A stretch of DNA of 64,000 bases from assembly GCA_905250075.1 (NCBI GenBank), contig CAJNOP010000059.1, positions 431,608 to 495,607 on the forward strand, given 5' to 3'. Shown here in pieces: positions 1 through 11,089 of this stretch. The translations under genes were made by a program, and so were the position numbers. Within the stretch, counting starts at the first letter, position 1. Each line of letters begins with the position of its first letter. The stretch is from Rotaria sp. Silwood1. Its lineage: Eukaryota > Rotifera > Eurotatoria > Philodinida > Philodinidae. Under the pieces are notes generated by a model, which saw only the letters and a program-made list of their open reading frames with translations, searched no databases and was not told the DNA's origin.

Positions 1-77
1 CCCCCCCCCCCCCCCCCACACCCACCTCACACCCACACCCATACCCATACCCACACCCATATCCACGCCCACACCCT
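1..77. repeat. Degenerate C-rich telomere-like repeat at window edge
   Basis: A poly-C run is followed by irregular CCCACA/CCCATA units on the plus strand. The unit is the complement of TGTGGG, the telomere repeat reported for bdelloid rotifers. The C-rich strand at a left end is the orientation expected of a chromosome terminus. The tract is short and degenerate, so it may equally be interstitial or a low-complexity sequence at a contig edge. Confidence 0.5.
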
Positions 78-2605
78 TTTCAATCGAAATTCTGCATTTT
101 GATTTTTCAGTATGTATCTCAAATGGAGTGAAGAATTTACTAAAACAATAATAACTCGACTCGAGAAGTTTACAGAGGCAAACCGTTCTAGAATTTTATT
201 CGTTCCAACATGGCATCTTTGTAGGTACAATATAAGCTCAAAAGGTAGATAGAAATTCTAATGATTCCCTTTTTAGTTATGGCAAATAATTTTTATAGGC
301 ATTGTTAGAAGAATGTGAATGTACAGTATGGCATGTGAGTGTGGAGTGTGAGTATGACTTCTGTCTTCTATTCGCCTACACTCACATCCTCTTCTACATT
401 TACTTAGTTGATATTCTTCTTTTCAATCATTTTATGTTCAACTAGCAACACCTTTCTCAGCATGTTAGAGAACGTTGCTATAAACAAAACATGAATATGC
501 TAAGTTTCTTTTACGTCATTACTCATTGATTATCAGTGTAAACATAAACAAATTAATGACACGTTGGATGTTTCCCCTGTGACGAACGGAAAAAATGAAT
601 CACTATTGCGTAAAAGATAAATCATATTGCGTCAGTGGCAACAGGAGAGTAGATTTCCAGAAAACTCGTGATGCAATTCGAAAAGGTCACGAGTGCAATA
701 TTTGTAAGCAGTCATGACTCATTTGTCTGATTGTCGAAACTGTATCAGATAAATGAATAATTGAATTTATTTCCATTTTAATATTTAAATAGGCGAAATA
801 AAATGAAAACATGTTGAGATTGGCATTCAGAAGATTCGAAAACTATTTCATTGTAAAAAAATAACTCTGAATACTTGTAACAATCATTGTTATATTCAAC
901 GTCAGGTGGGATCTACCTTATTCAATAATAATATACTATCGTTTGTTTATCATTAACGGCGAATCAAGATTGTTTAGGTGACCGCTTCACTGGTAGCAAC
1001 AGTGAGACAAGTCCATAAATGGAATGAAGAAATCTTTTGATAAAAACCAACAGATCAGTCGGAATTATTGAAAACTATATATTAATTATTATTTAATAGT
1101 AAAATAGAATAGAAATTTTCTTACGGTAATTTAGGTTTTAGATTAAACGATATTAGCCAAAAGCAATAAACCAAGTTTGTTTGGTTTAAACCAAATATCG
1201 CCAGTATCAATGTGATACCTTTGAATCAAATTGATAGCGGTGAACTTTGTATTTTTCCAACAAACAAAATTTGTACTTCTTGAATTGAAGTAGTAATTGC
1301 GTTGTTCAAATAATTTTCACCTTTTAAAGTTCATTGTACTCATGACTCAAATTTATCTGTATCATTTATTCTTTACATTTACTAGATACCGCTACATGTT
1401 GGTTTTTTATGAACCTCGGCTTTCCCAATCGTTTCTCGTCAGATATGTCCAATGAAACAGTATTTTTTTTCTCTTTCTGCCGCCTACCCTTGAAAATTTC
1501 CAACTATGACAATAATGTATGTATAATATATTGGATTTTTCCAATCGCAGAACATTTGTTTTTCATCTATCTATGGTTTACTGAAATAAGGTAGAAGTAT
1601 TAAATATGTATATAAGAAGTGTAGCTGTTTTTAAATCGTTCAATTCAATTTTAATCAAGTCTTTAGGTCTATGGCATAAGTATGAAATTTATTTACATAA
1701 CGAAAAAAAAAAGTTTCAGCAGTTTTTTGTCCTTGTGAACGAGCTCGAACTTTGGAAAGAGAGGTTACTCAGTATTTACGAATTTTGCACTGGAGATTGT
1801 AAGTGCTAAAAGGATAGAAATTTGAGTTTGGAGTTACATAATCATGAGAAGAAGTATGATTACAAAGGAGTGATTTTTTTTGAACCTTAGAAACGATCGA
1901 TACAAAAAAACAGCAAATTTTTTCATAACAGCATTCTTAAACGCAACTAGACGAGTAGCTCGAGTTGAAGCTTTTGTTCAATGTTTTATTTTTGTTCAAA
2001 ATATCGTCTAAGACATGATGATAGGATGATGTTCGACAGAGAAAAGTGTTGCGCCTTGATTGTGACTCACAGTAAACATCACCAATGCATAAGATTTTTC
2101 TCTATCGGAGATCATTCTATCACTATGTCTTAGACGCTGTTTTGAAAACGAGAATATTCTTAAACAATCTTTTAATTGGAATTATTCTTCTAATCTTGTT
2201 ATGAAAAGCAGTTGAGAAGAATTCTCTTTTTTTATGGTGAGGATCTTGATCGTCATGAAAATATAGCCTTTCTAATTTAGAACGACTAAAATAGAAGGCT
2301 TAGTTTCTATAAAAAAACTAAATATTTTTTCAGTGAAAAACGTTTTACTATTAACTGTAGCAGAAGTAGTTCGTTTTTTTAATGAGATTTTAGGCTTTTT
2401 CAACGTTCGAAACTTCGCATCACATTTCATGACTCAGTGAAACTCGGATGTCATCTAGGTAGCCTTGATTTTTGTTCTTTTGCTTCAATGAATAGTTAAT
2501 GAGGTCGTTTGAATGATAAGAATCTTCTCGACGCTTCCAAATAACATAAAATAACTTTTTTATATATTATGTTTCTTTTAGATTTAATTATACAGCTAAT
2601 ATAAA
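78..2605. other. Gene-free stretch
   Basis: No open reading frame with protein-like composition is seen; the short ORFs near 1409-1809 are AT-rich and have no recognisable domain. The only structure noted is an imperfect inverted repeat at about 1996-2145. The last few hundred bases before 2606 should include the promoter and 5' UTR of the IAP gene, but I cannot place a specific element. Confidence 0.5.
1996..2145. repeat. Imperfect inverted repeat, MITE-like
   Basis: Arms of about 45-50 bases at 1996-2045 and 2095-2145 are reverse complements with some mismatches. Both share the core CGTCTAAGACAT and a GAGAAAA stretch. Weaker complementarity appears to extend outward on both sides, so the original element may be larger. 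No clear target duplication was found. Confidence 0.5.
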
Positions 2606-4660
2606 ATGTCAGCAGCTTATGTCGGATCGTCAACCGATGCTCTCAGTGATCCATCTCATAAATTTGAATCCATGGATTCTTCATCGAAATGGTCTGATAA
2701 GAAGAAAGAAGCTTCACTTACTCTTGCTAAAATCCGCAATCGAATCCAGTTATTAGCTAAATCAATAAACAAACCAGGTATTCACAGTGTATGCTATATG
2801 TTTGCCGCCGGATTTGAGTATACTGGTGGTGGAGACACAGCTCGTTGTAAGGACTGTGGACTTGAGGTATCCAACTGGACGTTAGATATGAATCCATTTA
2901 TCATTCATTCGAAACGTCAACCGGATTGTCCATTCGTTTGCTCTATAGCTATATCTTCATTATCAAATATACTTGCTTCTTCCACCTCGCCAGCAACAAC
3001 TACTGTTCGAAATACAACGACTCTCAATGAACAAGAAAATCCTTCTAAACGACAAAACATCAAACCGATGGATTCAGAATCTCCCTCAAATACTTTACTT
3101 GAAACAGATTTACTTCAGCAAGTACGAAGACGTACCTTTTCTCATTGGCCACATCGTACCATTCCATCAAGTTCACAAATGATTGAAGCTGGATTTTTTA
3201 ATTGCAATGTTAGTGATCGAGTGATATGCATTTATTGTAATCTTATTTGTCAACAATGGACACCACATACAGATGATTCATGTGAAGTACATAAAACACT
3301 TTCACCTAAATGTCCATACGTCAAAGCAAAATTGATGCGTCCTGCTGCTTTATCTATAGTTATTGTGAATGAAGATTCAACAAGTGCCATTTCTGGTAGT
3401 CGTTCACCAACAGCCAGTAATCTCGGTCCATTAAGATCTAATGATATTGTATTTACAGCTTCATGTAATCCAGCTTATTCAGAAATACCAAAACGCCATG
3501 GATCATTTGCAACCTGGCCAAATAAAGATTTACCATCAGTAGATGATTTAGTTCGAGCAGGATTTTTCTATACAGGTACAAAAACTATTGTTACTTGTTT
3601 TTATTGTAATGGATCATTACAAGATCTGGGTCCAAATGATAATCCAATGATTGAACATGCTCGTTGGTTTCCACATTGTATATATGCTCGACAGTTATGT
3701 GGTGATGATTTATATCGTAAAATTCAAAAATCGAAACGAGCACAACAAGGTATGTTTGAAAAATAATAAATTTTTAAGACAAAAATTTAATATTTTTCGT
3801 TTTCTAGAACGTGCTAGAGCTAATGAATTAAAAGAAAGAGCAGGTTCCAGTGATCCAGTGAATACTAATCTAAATACAAATAGTCGGCAATTATTGATAC
3901 CTGATGAAAGTACTCTATCGAGACTTGTTGCTGCTCGATTAGATTTACCTATATCACAACGTTTATCGGATCAAAATTTTAAATTATCTATTGTTAAACG
4001 ATGTTGGGAAGACCAATTAACAATAAAACGTGAGATAATCAATAAAATAATGTTATTTATACTTTTTTGAACATTTCTTTCTTAGACTACGATTTTGTAT
4101 CTGAATGTGATTTATACATAGCTTGTTTAATTCTTCAAAAACAAATTGAACATATTGATGGTAAAAAAGAAAACATCGTCATACCAAGCATCAAAATGAA
4201 ACAAATCAGAGAACAAAATGGTAATTTTCATACAAGAATGTTCTTAATTATAATTTTTGTTTATTTTTTAATAGCACGAATGCAAGAACAAACAACATTA
4301 ACCACATCTAATGCAGCTCAATCATTATCGAATCCTACAGATGTTGAAATGACTACATCATCTCAATCATTAACGAATGAATTAGCATGTCAATCTTTTA
4401 CTGATTCAATATCGAACTCAACAACCAGTAGTTATGAGCATGACACAGAAAGAAGTTCACAAACAGCTACTGAAATTAATCAAAATCGATCAATCAATGC
4501 AGCAATATGCAATCTTAGTGTTTTCTGTTTGATGGAAGAAAAACGATTAGCTTGCATACCATGTGGACACATGGCAACATGTGTCGCATGTGGTCACTCA
4601 TTACGATCGTGTCCAATATGCCGAAGAGAGATTGAAGCATTCATTCGAATCTACACCTGA
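2606..4660 (+). CDS. Inhibitor of apoptosis protein, 3 BIR domains + UBA-like + RING
   Basis: Predicted exons are 2606-3749, 3808-4029, 4086-4220 and 4275-4660, giving 628 aa in one continuous frame. Three BIR zinc folds are visible: C81/C84/H101/C108, C208/C211/H229/C236 and C331/C334/H351/C358. BIR3 keeps the EHARWFPHC signature but has Leu where the usual Trp sits. A UBA-like helical segment is encoded around the exon 2/3 junction, and a C-terminal RING contains IPCGHMATC and CPICRRE. This is the cIAP/XIAP architecture: BIRs bind caspases or IAP-binding motifs, and the RING acts as a ubiquitin ligase in the cytosol. The first RING zinc ligand appears to be Ser instead of Cys. The start is the first ATG of the ORF. 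The family is certain; orthology to a particular IAP is not. Confidence 0.92.
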
Positions 4661-6560
4661 AACCAAGAGATTCGCATTTTATCCATTGTTTTTGTAATGG
4701 CGCAAAAATATCAAATATACAAGATATTAAAATCATTTCTTTTATAGTAATAACGACAAGCAACATGAAATTGTTATATTTTTAATAGATTTTATTTTGC
4801 TTAATTTTGAATTTATTACTATTCTTGAACGTTATGACCACTGGTTAATGATAAAAATAGATGTATGAAAAATGATCTCTGCATTATTGACATCATTGAC
4901 AAACATTCACACTGAACTAATAATCGTCCATTTTTCTTATAAATGCTTTTTTTGTCTAACTATCTTCTGTTCTGGCAATAAATATTTACCAGAATATGTG
5001 TAGTTTGTCTGTGGAGAACATAAACTAATATCAAATTCATTTCTAACGATTGAAAATTAGAAGTTGATAGTATGTAAAAGAGATTCTAATTATTTTGATT
5101 GTAGCAATTTTCTTGATTATAAATGTCTCGATATTTATGTTTCTTTATTTATAGATTGATCGAATTTCGTCTATCTGTGAATAGTGATTAACACGACTAA
5201 GCATAAAATACTATTGTTTCCCCTTGAAAAACCATAGGAATTATTTAGTGTTTATGAGAGTATGACAATTCAAAGAAAACCAAATCAGATATGTATAAAA
5301 ATGAAATGAAATTCATAAGAAAATAGTTCAATTCTAGACTCTATTTTTGTTTTACATATTTTCCAATATTGATCATCTCCATTTCTATGCATCTCGATCA
5401 GCTTTGTTAAAATAAAAGTTAACAAGACTAATCATTTTATTTAAGTCAGTTAGACTAAGGAATCATTCATAAAAGATACTCAGGTAAAAATCACATTGCA
5501 TTGGCCCTTTCTTCTTCTCATTGTCAAATTTCATTGACTCCCCCTTGACGTTCAATATAAAGAGAAAAACAGCTTTCAGACAAGGTCTATTTGTTTAAAT
5601 ATACTGCTTCATTTTTTATTCAATGACATTTCATTTAATCAATATATCAAAACTAGAGAAGAATATATGCATATCAAGACAAGAAGACAAAATATATACT
5701 TCATAAAACCACAAACAAATATACAACCCATCGGAAAGTTTTTCTCTGTGAAAAACGTATAACGGGAAAAGAGCATACAGGGAAGATGCGTATATTTGAC
5801 TAACATTTAACATAATAAGTATCTAGGTTATTGAACATTTTATTTGCACTAAGATCGGTCTATTTATAGGCTGAAGAAATGAACAAATACATAGATATAA
5901 AAGACAGATGAGAATCATGAAAACATAGGGAATCTAGGGTTAGATAATCAATACAGAAAGAGCACAGACAGATCGAAAGAGATATTGAATATTTACAGAG
6001 AAAATTCATTATGATGTTGAATACAGTACTTTCTTGACGGCATCAAAACAAGCCATGCCACAATGCTCAGCATTCTCGACAGCCTACGTTTCAATGTGAT
6101 GAGACCCTCAGTCGGATACAAAAAAAAGCGTTCGGCACACAAAAATAATACTCTTTTGGAGGGCTTCAAGACCACAAAAGCTAATTCTTGATTGCGAGAT
6201 CAGAAAATGCTTGGTTTTTGTGACTTTATCGAGAAAATTTAGTGTTATATGCTGTTTCAATTAGAATTAGAAGTGCAATGGAAACCTTTGAAAAAGAAGG
6301 TTTTGAGAAAACAGCATGAGGATCCCAGATTTCTATCATTTTCTTATCAGAGTTTATTCAAAAAACAGTAGTATTCATTCTATTTTGAAAAGGATAACAG
6401 TAAAAATATAAAAATGAAAAACAAAAAACGAAGTTCAATACGCATTGCACTCGATAGTATAACAAGATTCATAATACTGCTCCACAACATAACTATCGGC
6501 TCATGTAGCACGCTGCAATTATTCAAAGGCCGTATTCATATTCCACAGTTTTTACGTTCA
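4661..6560. other. Intergenic, no gene seen
   Basis: An AT-rich stretch downstream of the IAP gene; an AATAAA at about 4978 could serve as its polyadenylation signal. Short ORFs on both strands (for example 5631-5813 and 5993-6175, minus) lack recognisable domains and I do not support them as genes. Confidence 0.5.
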
Positions 6561-6564
6561 GTTT

Positions 6565-6945
6565 ATGAGCAGTCATCCTATTCCGCAATGTTGCACATTG
6601 CGGAATCAGTTCCGTCCCAGGAATCAATTCCAACGATTCCGGAATCACATGCCCCCTGCACGACATTCAATTCCGGAATGGATTCTAACAGCTTCTAGGA
6701 ATTCCGGAATCGATTCCAGCAAATACAAGCAATTCCTCACAGCTCCGTCTAATTCCGGAATCGAATGAAACCGGAATCGGTAGGAATTACTAGGAAACCC
6801 TAGGAATTCCGGATTTGCTATATCTAGTATTATTCTATCATCTCTTATCGATCTAATGATGATCCAATTTCGGAACGGAATTCCAGAATTGAATCAAACC
6901 GGAATCGGTAGGAATTCCTAGGAATTCGGAATTGCTATATCTAGT
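6565..6945. repeat. GGAATTCC-rich repeat block with internal direct repeats
   Basis: The palindromic motif GGAATTCC and variants (CCGGAATC, GGAATCG) recur through the block. A longer unit occurs twice as a direct repeat, at about 6768-6835 and 6893-6945. Each copy holds ACCGGAATCGGTAGGAATT followed by a CTATATCTAGTA end. The composition differs from the flanks, suggesting satellite-like or transposon-derived sequence. The block abuts the telomere-like tract directly. Confidence 0.6.
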
Positions 6946-7203
6946 AGGGTGTGGGTGTGGTGTTGGTGTGCGTGGGGATGTGGTGTGGCGTGTGGCGTGT
7001 GGGTGGGTGTGGGTGTGTGTGGGTGGGGTGGGCGTGGGGTGTGGGTGCGGGGTGTGGGTTTGGGGTGTGGGTGTATGTGTGGATGGGTGTGTGTGGGTCT
7101 GAGCATGGGTGTGGGTGTATTCACCGCGACTACACCAACACCCACCCACCCACACCCACATCCACACACCCACACCCCGCATCCACACCCCACACCCACA
7201 CCT
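6946..7203. repeat. Head-to-head telomere-like tracts (TGTGGG)n / (CCCACA)n
   Basis: From about 6946 to 7117 the plus strand is a degenerate G-rich array of GGTGTG/TGTGGG units. After a short non-repeat linker (about 7118-7132, containing ACCGCGAC), the C-rich complement runs from about 7133 to 7203. The order is G-rich then C-rich, the orientation produced by end-to-end fusion of telomeres. A simple inverted low-complexity repeat is the alternative explanation. Long ORFs here on both strands are artefacts of the repeat. Confidence 0.65.
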
Positions 7204-7249
7204 TGAAAACCTTTTTTTTGTTAACTTGTTTCAAATACTTTATTGATAT

Positions 7250-7855
7250 GGTTGAAGATACGAAAGAAGATAAAAAGAATGAGACTGAAACTCCTCTTTT
7301 GTCTGTTAATCTTTCTTATCCAAGACTTCTACATGTTGCTCAAGTGCCTATGTTAATGGGTATTATTAATCATTTACAAATTCTGGTCAACTAAGGCCAA
7401 AAGCTAATTCACCTAAAGCAGAAAGAGCTGTTGAAAATCAAAAAGAAGATGAATAAGAACAACGACTTGTTTATAATAAAGATGTTCAAACTATAGAAGT
7501 CATAAATCCATTTGTTCGTTGGCATCAACATTGGTATCGAAGTAAAGCTGTTGATCCATCTCCCACTGTTGGTATTTATTATACTTCATTTACTATGACT
7601 CTTAAACCTTAGGCTATAGGTTTAGACGATATGGAATGTATAAAAATATTCAAACAATATCGAATGTGTACTCATATGGTAAATCAAGAAATATCTTTGG
7701 AAAACTTTTCATACTAACAACAAAAAAGAATTATTCTAATTTAGATGCTAGATGTCCGAATTATTTGAAAACTGGACAAGAAAATTTGCCTTTAAGAAAT
7801 CATAGAAGTCATATATGCAAAAAAAGTTTATTTCTTTTAAATGTTTTTTCATAAA
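7250..7855 (+). pseudogene. Decayed protein-coding remnant, unidentified
   Basis: Protein-like composition continues across a frame change near 7390 and in-frame stops near 7456 and 7610. The readable pieces include MVEDTKEDKKNETETP, then VQTIEVINPFVRWHQHWYR and VGIYYTSFTMTLKP. The run looks like a former single reading frame. I do not recognise the family. It starts about 50 bases after the telomere-like tract, consistent with subtelomeric debris. Confidence 0.45.
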
Positions 7856-7869
7856 ATTACATTTGATAC

Positions 7870-8040
7870 TGAACTACTTCATTTGGAACTTGATCAGTTA
7901 ATCTTTCGGAAATGTCACGTTCGACTGATGATATAAATGAATTATTGTCATCAGCTATTTCTTCTGCACCAAATTCCATAGCCATTTCCATAAATCTCGC
8001 AATGCACTTGTTCCATATACAGTAATATATTGTTCATCTA
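7870..8040 (-). pseudogene. Frameshifted 3' piece possibly belonging to the gene at 8101-8778
   Basis: On the minus strand, reading from an AG acceptor-like site at about 8040, one frame gives EQYITVYGTSALRD. The neighbouring frame then gives ARFMEMAMEFGAEEIADD followed by a plausible acidic tail and a stop. Joining them needs a one-base shift, so this looks like a broken terminal exon. It lies directly downstream of the unrecognised minus-strand gene. No family is recognised. Confidence 0.35.
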
Positions 8041-8100
8041 CAATTTAAAGAAACAGGTACTTTCGAATATAGATTTCTTAAAAAACTACCTTGACAATGG

Positions 8101-8778
8101 TCACTGATTTGTTGTTACATAGAAAATACTATCTTGAAAAGTTTTCTCATTTGATTCAAGTACATATACTAGTGTACCACAGTAAATTGGAATTTTTTCA
8201 TCATCACGTTTACCTATCATAATATTAAATCCATGTTTAATTACAAGACAAAAACCAACATCAGGTCGATAAATAATACCAGCATCAATAAATGAATTAT
8301 CTTCTGTAATATTCCATATTACATTAATTCTGCGTATCGATTTAATAAAATTCAACATTAAAGCACCTCCTCGTAATTCTGAAATGGAATTGTCTTTGAT
8401 TAATGTTTCTGTTACTCGAATCAACGATTTTTGAAACTTTTGTTTGAGTTTACTATTACATCCTCTCAACACATAAAAATGACTAAAGGAAAAGAGAAGT
8501 GAGATTATGAATATGAATGTGATCGTTAAATAAACGAGACAAATGAACAATCATTAAAATTGAAATTTTACTCACCTAATGACTGATTGTTCTCCTTCAG
8601 ATGAAATAATGTGATCAACAATACTTTCATACAACTTCATTGCATCATTATCATTGCCTTTTCTACATAAATGACTGTCGGCACGATGTTCGATTAAGGT
8701 AGAATTATCTTTGAAAACGATAATTATTATACAACATTCATTGGCTCGTTTTGATGCGAGCTCATCATATGGTGACAT
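8101..8778 (-). CDS. Unrecognised protein, two exons, possibly a pseudogene
   Basis: Exon 1 (8574-8778) starts MSPYDELASKRANE and ends at an AG|GTGAGT donor. Exon 2 (about 8101-8481) follows a pyrimidine-rich AG acceptor and continues in frame through HFYVLRGCNSKLKQKF to a stop after YVTTNQ. Codon use and composition are protein-like: mixed alpha/beta, with a hydrophobic strand CIIIIVFKD and the segment IPIYCGTLVYVLE. I do not recognise the family. The reading frame seems to continue upstream of the chosen ATG (NVPQDRYA), so the true start may lie further 5'. The broken sequence just downstream raises the possibility that the whole locus is decaying. Confidence 0.45.
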
Positions 8779-8829
8779 CGCATAGCGGTCTTGTGGAACA
8801 TTGTATATTAAAACGAGAACTCATAATTA

Positions 8830-9750
8830 ATACAATCAAGTTCTATCTGAAGAAATATTATTATATATGGGTTATATAAAATTAGATACTAAAATAAAAG
8901 TGGATTATTTATCGCATACGAAACTGATTTTTCTTTTCATTCTTTGTCTACTTAGTTGTGTATATACACGTGGCAGACAGCTTGACCTCTACCACATGCA
9001 CAAGAGCTAGATTATTTTAAAGACATTCCTTATTAGCGTAAGATCTTTTGACTCGATAGAAGAACTGGAGATAGCAATCTATAATGAGAATTGCGTACGA
9101 TTACATCAAATTTTGGAAGGAAATGAGGACTTGATCATAGATCAAATGTTAGCCATAAGAAAAAAAAACTTTTGTTGCTAATTGCAATTCTTTTGTTATT
9201 TGAAAATCACTTCCTCGTGTTATTAAATAAGAACGTCCATAAAACATAAATTTTTAGATTGAATTTTTCAAATAAAAGACATGATCAATATTTTATTTTC
9301 AACAATAGCTAGGCAAAGAAATGTATTCAATATATATGTGCAATTTGCAACAAGACGCTTATTGAAGAAACGATAATAGGTAAAATTTATATAATTATAA
9401 AAATAAAAATACCGTGAGATTGAATAAAAAAAAAGTGGCGGTGCTAATAGAGTATATTCAATTCAATGTGACAACATTGTACATTTGTTGTAGTAAGAAT
9501 TCTTGAACAAAAATAACAACCTTCTTTTCTATGCACACTTAAACTTTTTCGATATCTCTTTGTTTTTATTTCGTGAGTTCTTCCTTATCCTTTTCTCCTG
9601 CATATATTGAAGAATTTAAAAATAATGTTTGCATAATGGAAAAAGAAAAAGAATTGCAGAAACAATGAAGTTATATATGTGCGGTTGATGTTTGTTATGA
9701 TCACACCAACTCAATGCAGTTACAATAATAATATTTGATCATTAAACCTC
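8830..9750. other. Intergenic, nothing recognised
   Basis: An AT-rich sequence between the unidentified minus-strand gene and the NOC2 relic. No ORF with protein-like content and no clear repeat was seen. Confidence 0.45.
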
Positions 9751-9756
9751 ATTTCA

Positions 9757-10620
9757 CTAGCCAATCTGATAGCATCTAAAGTGATTTATTATTATGAATA
9801 TGATATCGTGTAAGTTTAGCTTCTCAAAGAGAAATTTACGTAATACAGAAAAATGAATGACAATCAAGTGGTGAAAATGAATATTGATTTCAGGTAATAT
9901 TAATTCATCATTAATGGTTCTTTGACAATGTTTTGGAAATTTTACGTCAAAATCAAGTACAAGGTACAAGCAAAGTAAACTATATTTCTCGTTTCTAATT
10001 AAGAAAAAGAAACCAACATTTTATTATATAGATGATATCATATCGTCAATTAAAATGAACATCTTTTTTCAAAAGTTATTTTCATGATGAAGATCGAATA
10101 CGAATAATTCTTTATATGAAGATGAACACAATGAAATTGTCATGGATAATAACGAGTTGTCGGCACTAATCTATTAAAATAAAAGATCAAAACATCAAAT
10201 TCAAGATCATTTTACCTTTTTAAAAGCTGTTCTCAATGTCGAATGACCATAATAAAATAATTTATGATAAATATTACACCTGATTGTTCCAATAACAAGT
10301 TCTGGAAGTGGATGAACAAGTTGTTGAATAAATTTTTCTTTATTTTTATATAATATATCAATAACATTTTTCCATAAACTTAATCCATGAATAAATTGTC
10401 AATTATAAACACTAACATAAAAATAAATATTTTCTTTTCAAACAGAAATGAAAAATGTTATTTACTAATTTTTTTTCGTATGAGTAGTTGTACGTAAATG
10501 AATAGCAAGTTGCTGAAGAAAAACAAAACCATGTTGTTAAGTAACTGTTAGATCAAGTAAATAAAGTTCAACTAATGATTGTTGCATAAAATTCATATAG
10601 TAGCCATTGGCACATACTTT
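9757..10620 (-). pseudogene. Decayed NOC2 (nucleolar complex protein 2) gene copy
   Basis: Three blocks in the correct order on the minus strand resemble NOC2. The first, at about 10450-10620, reads NFMQQSLVELYLLDLTVT, then an in-frame stop, then QHGFVFLQQLAIHLRTTT. The second, at about 10200-10395, reads FIHGLSLWKNVID and LVHPLPELVIGTIRC. The third, at about 9757-9969, reads VLDFDVKFPKHCQRT and ELILPEINI. Known NOC2 proteins carry equivalent segments (FMxxSxVELxxLD, QLAIHLR, HCLxLW, PLxxVIxGTIxL, LDFxxxLKxxK) in 60S ribosome biogenesis. The stop after DLTVT, stops between blocks and missing sequence show it is not functional. The family call rests on remembered motifs. Confidence 0.6.
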
Positions 10621-10853
10621 TTAAAACCTACTTTAACAAGAATTTCAATGATATATAATCAGAAATTTCGATCGATGAATCAGATTGTAACTCTATAACT
10701 GTATGACATTTCATGGAAATTTAAGGAGTCTTTCGAATATCTGTCATCCACATAAATCGATATAGCTATTGATATTCTTTCATTTTTGGATGTTGAACAG
10801 AGAATAAAATATATCAAATATCAGTGCAAAATTATTAATCATATTGTTGACAC

Positions 10854-11076
10854 CAGAGATGGACAAAGTCGCACCGCGCCTCCCCGCGCTTCCCCGCGCC
10901 GTTGCTCACGCCTACGCTACACTAGTCTGAGCTTCGATGAGCGCATGCTTAGAGCATCCCGGTATTCGGTGGAGTTTGAGAAACTGATTGGTAGAGCAAA
11001 GAGAAAGATAGATGTGCGTAGCGCCTAGGCGCGAGCAGTGGCGCGGGGAGGCGCGGTGCGATTTTGTCCATCTCTG
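10854..11076. mobile_element. Non-autonomous hAT-type MITE, 223 bp, with 8-bp TSD
   Basis: Terminal inverted repeats of about 35 bases (10854-10888 and 11042-11076) begin CAGAGATGGACAAA and differ at only one position in the first 27. Both ends are GC-rich (CGCACCGCGCC) in an AT-rich context. The element is flanked by a perfect 8-bp direct repeat, GTTGACAC, at 10846-10853 and 11077-11084. An 8-bp duplication with CAGAG-type termini is diagnostic of hAT transposition. There is no transposase inside; the short ORF across it is incidental. Confidence 0.88.
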
Positions 11077-11089
11077 GTTGACACTTTCA

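Noticed and set aside
6853..7394. Several overlapping long ORFs rich in G/V/W/C or T/H/P on both strands
   Set aside because: They are translations of the TGTGGG/CCCACA tract; every frame is open because the repeat lacks stop codons.
10786..11028. An 80-aa ORF with a basic Arg/Ser-rich middle
   Set aside because: It crosses the left end of the hAT-type MITE. The Arg/Pro codons come from its GC-rich terminal repeat.
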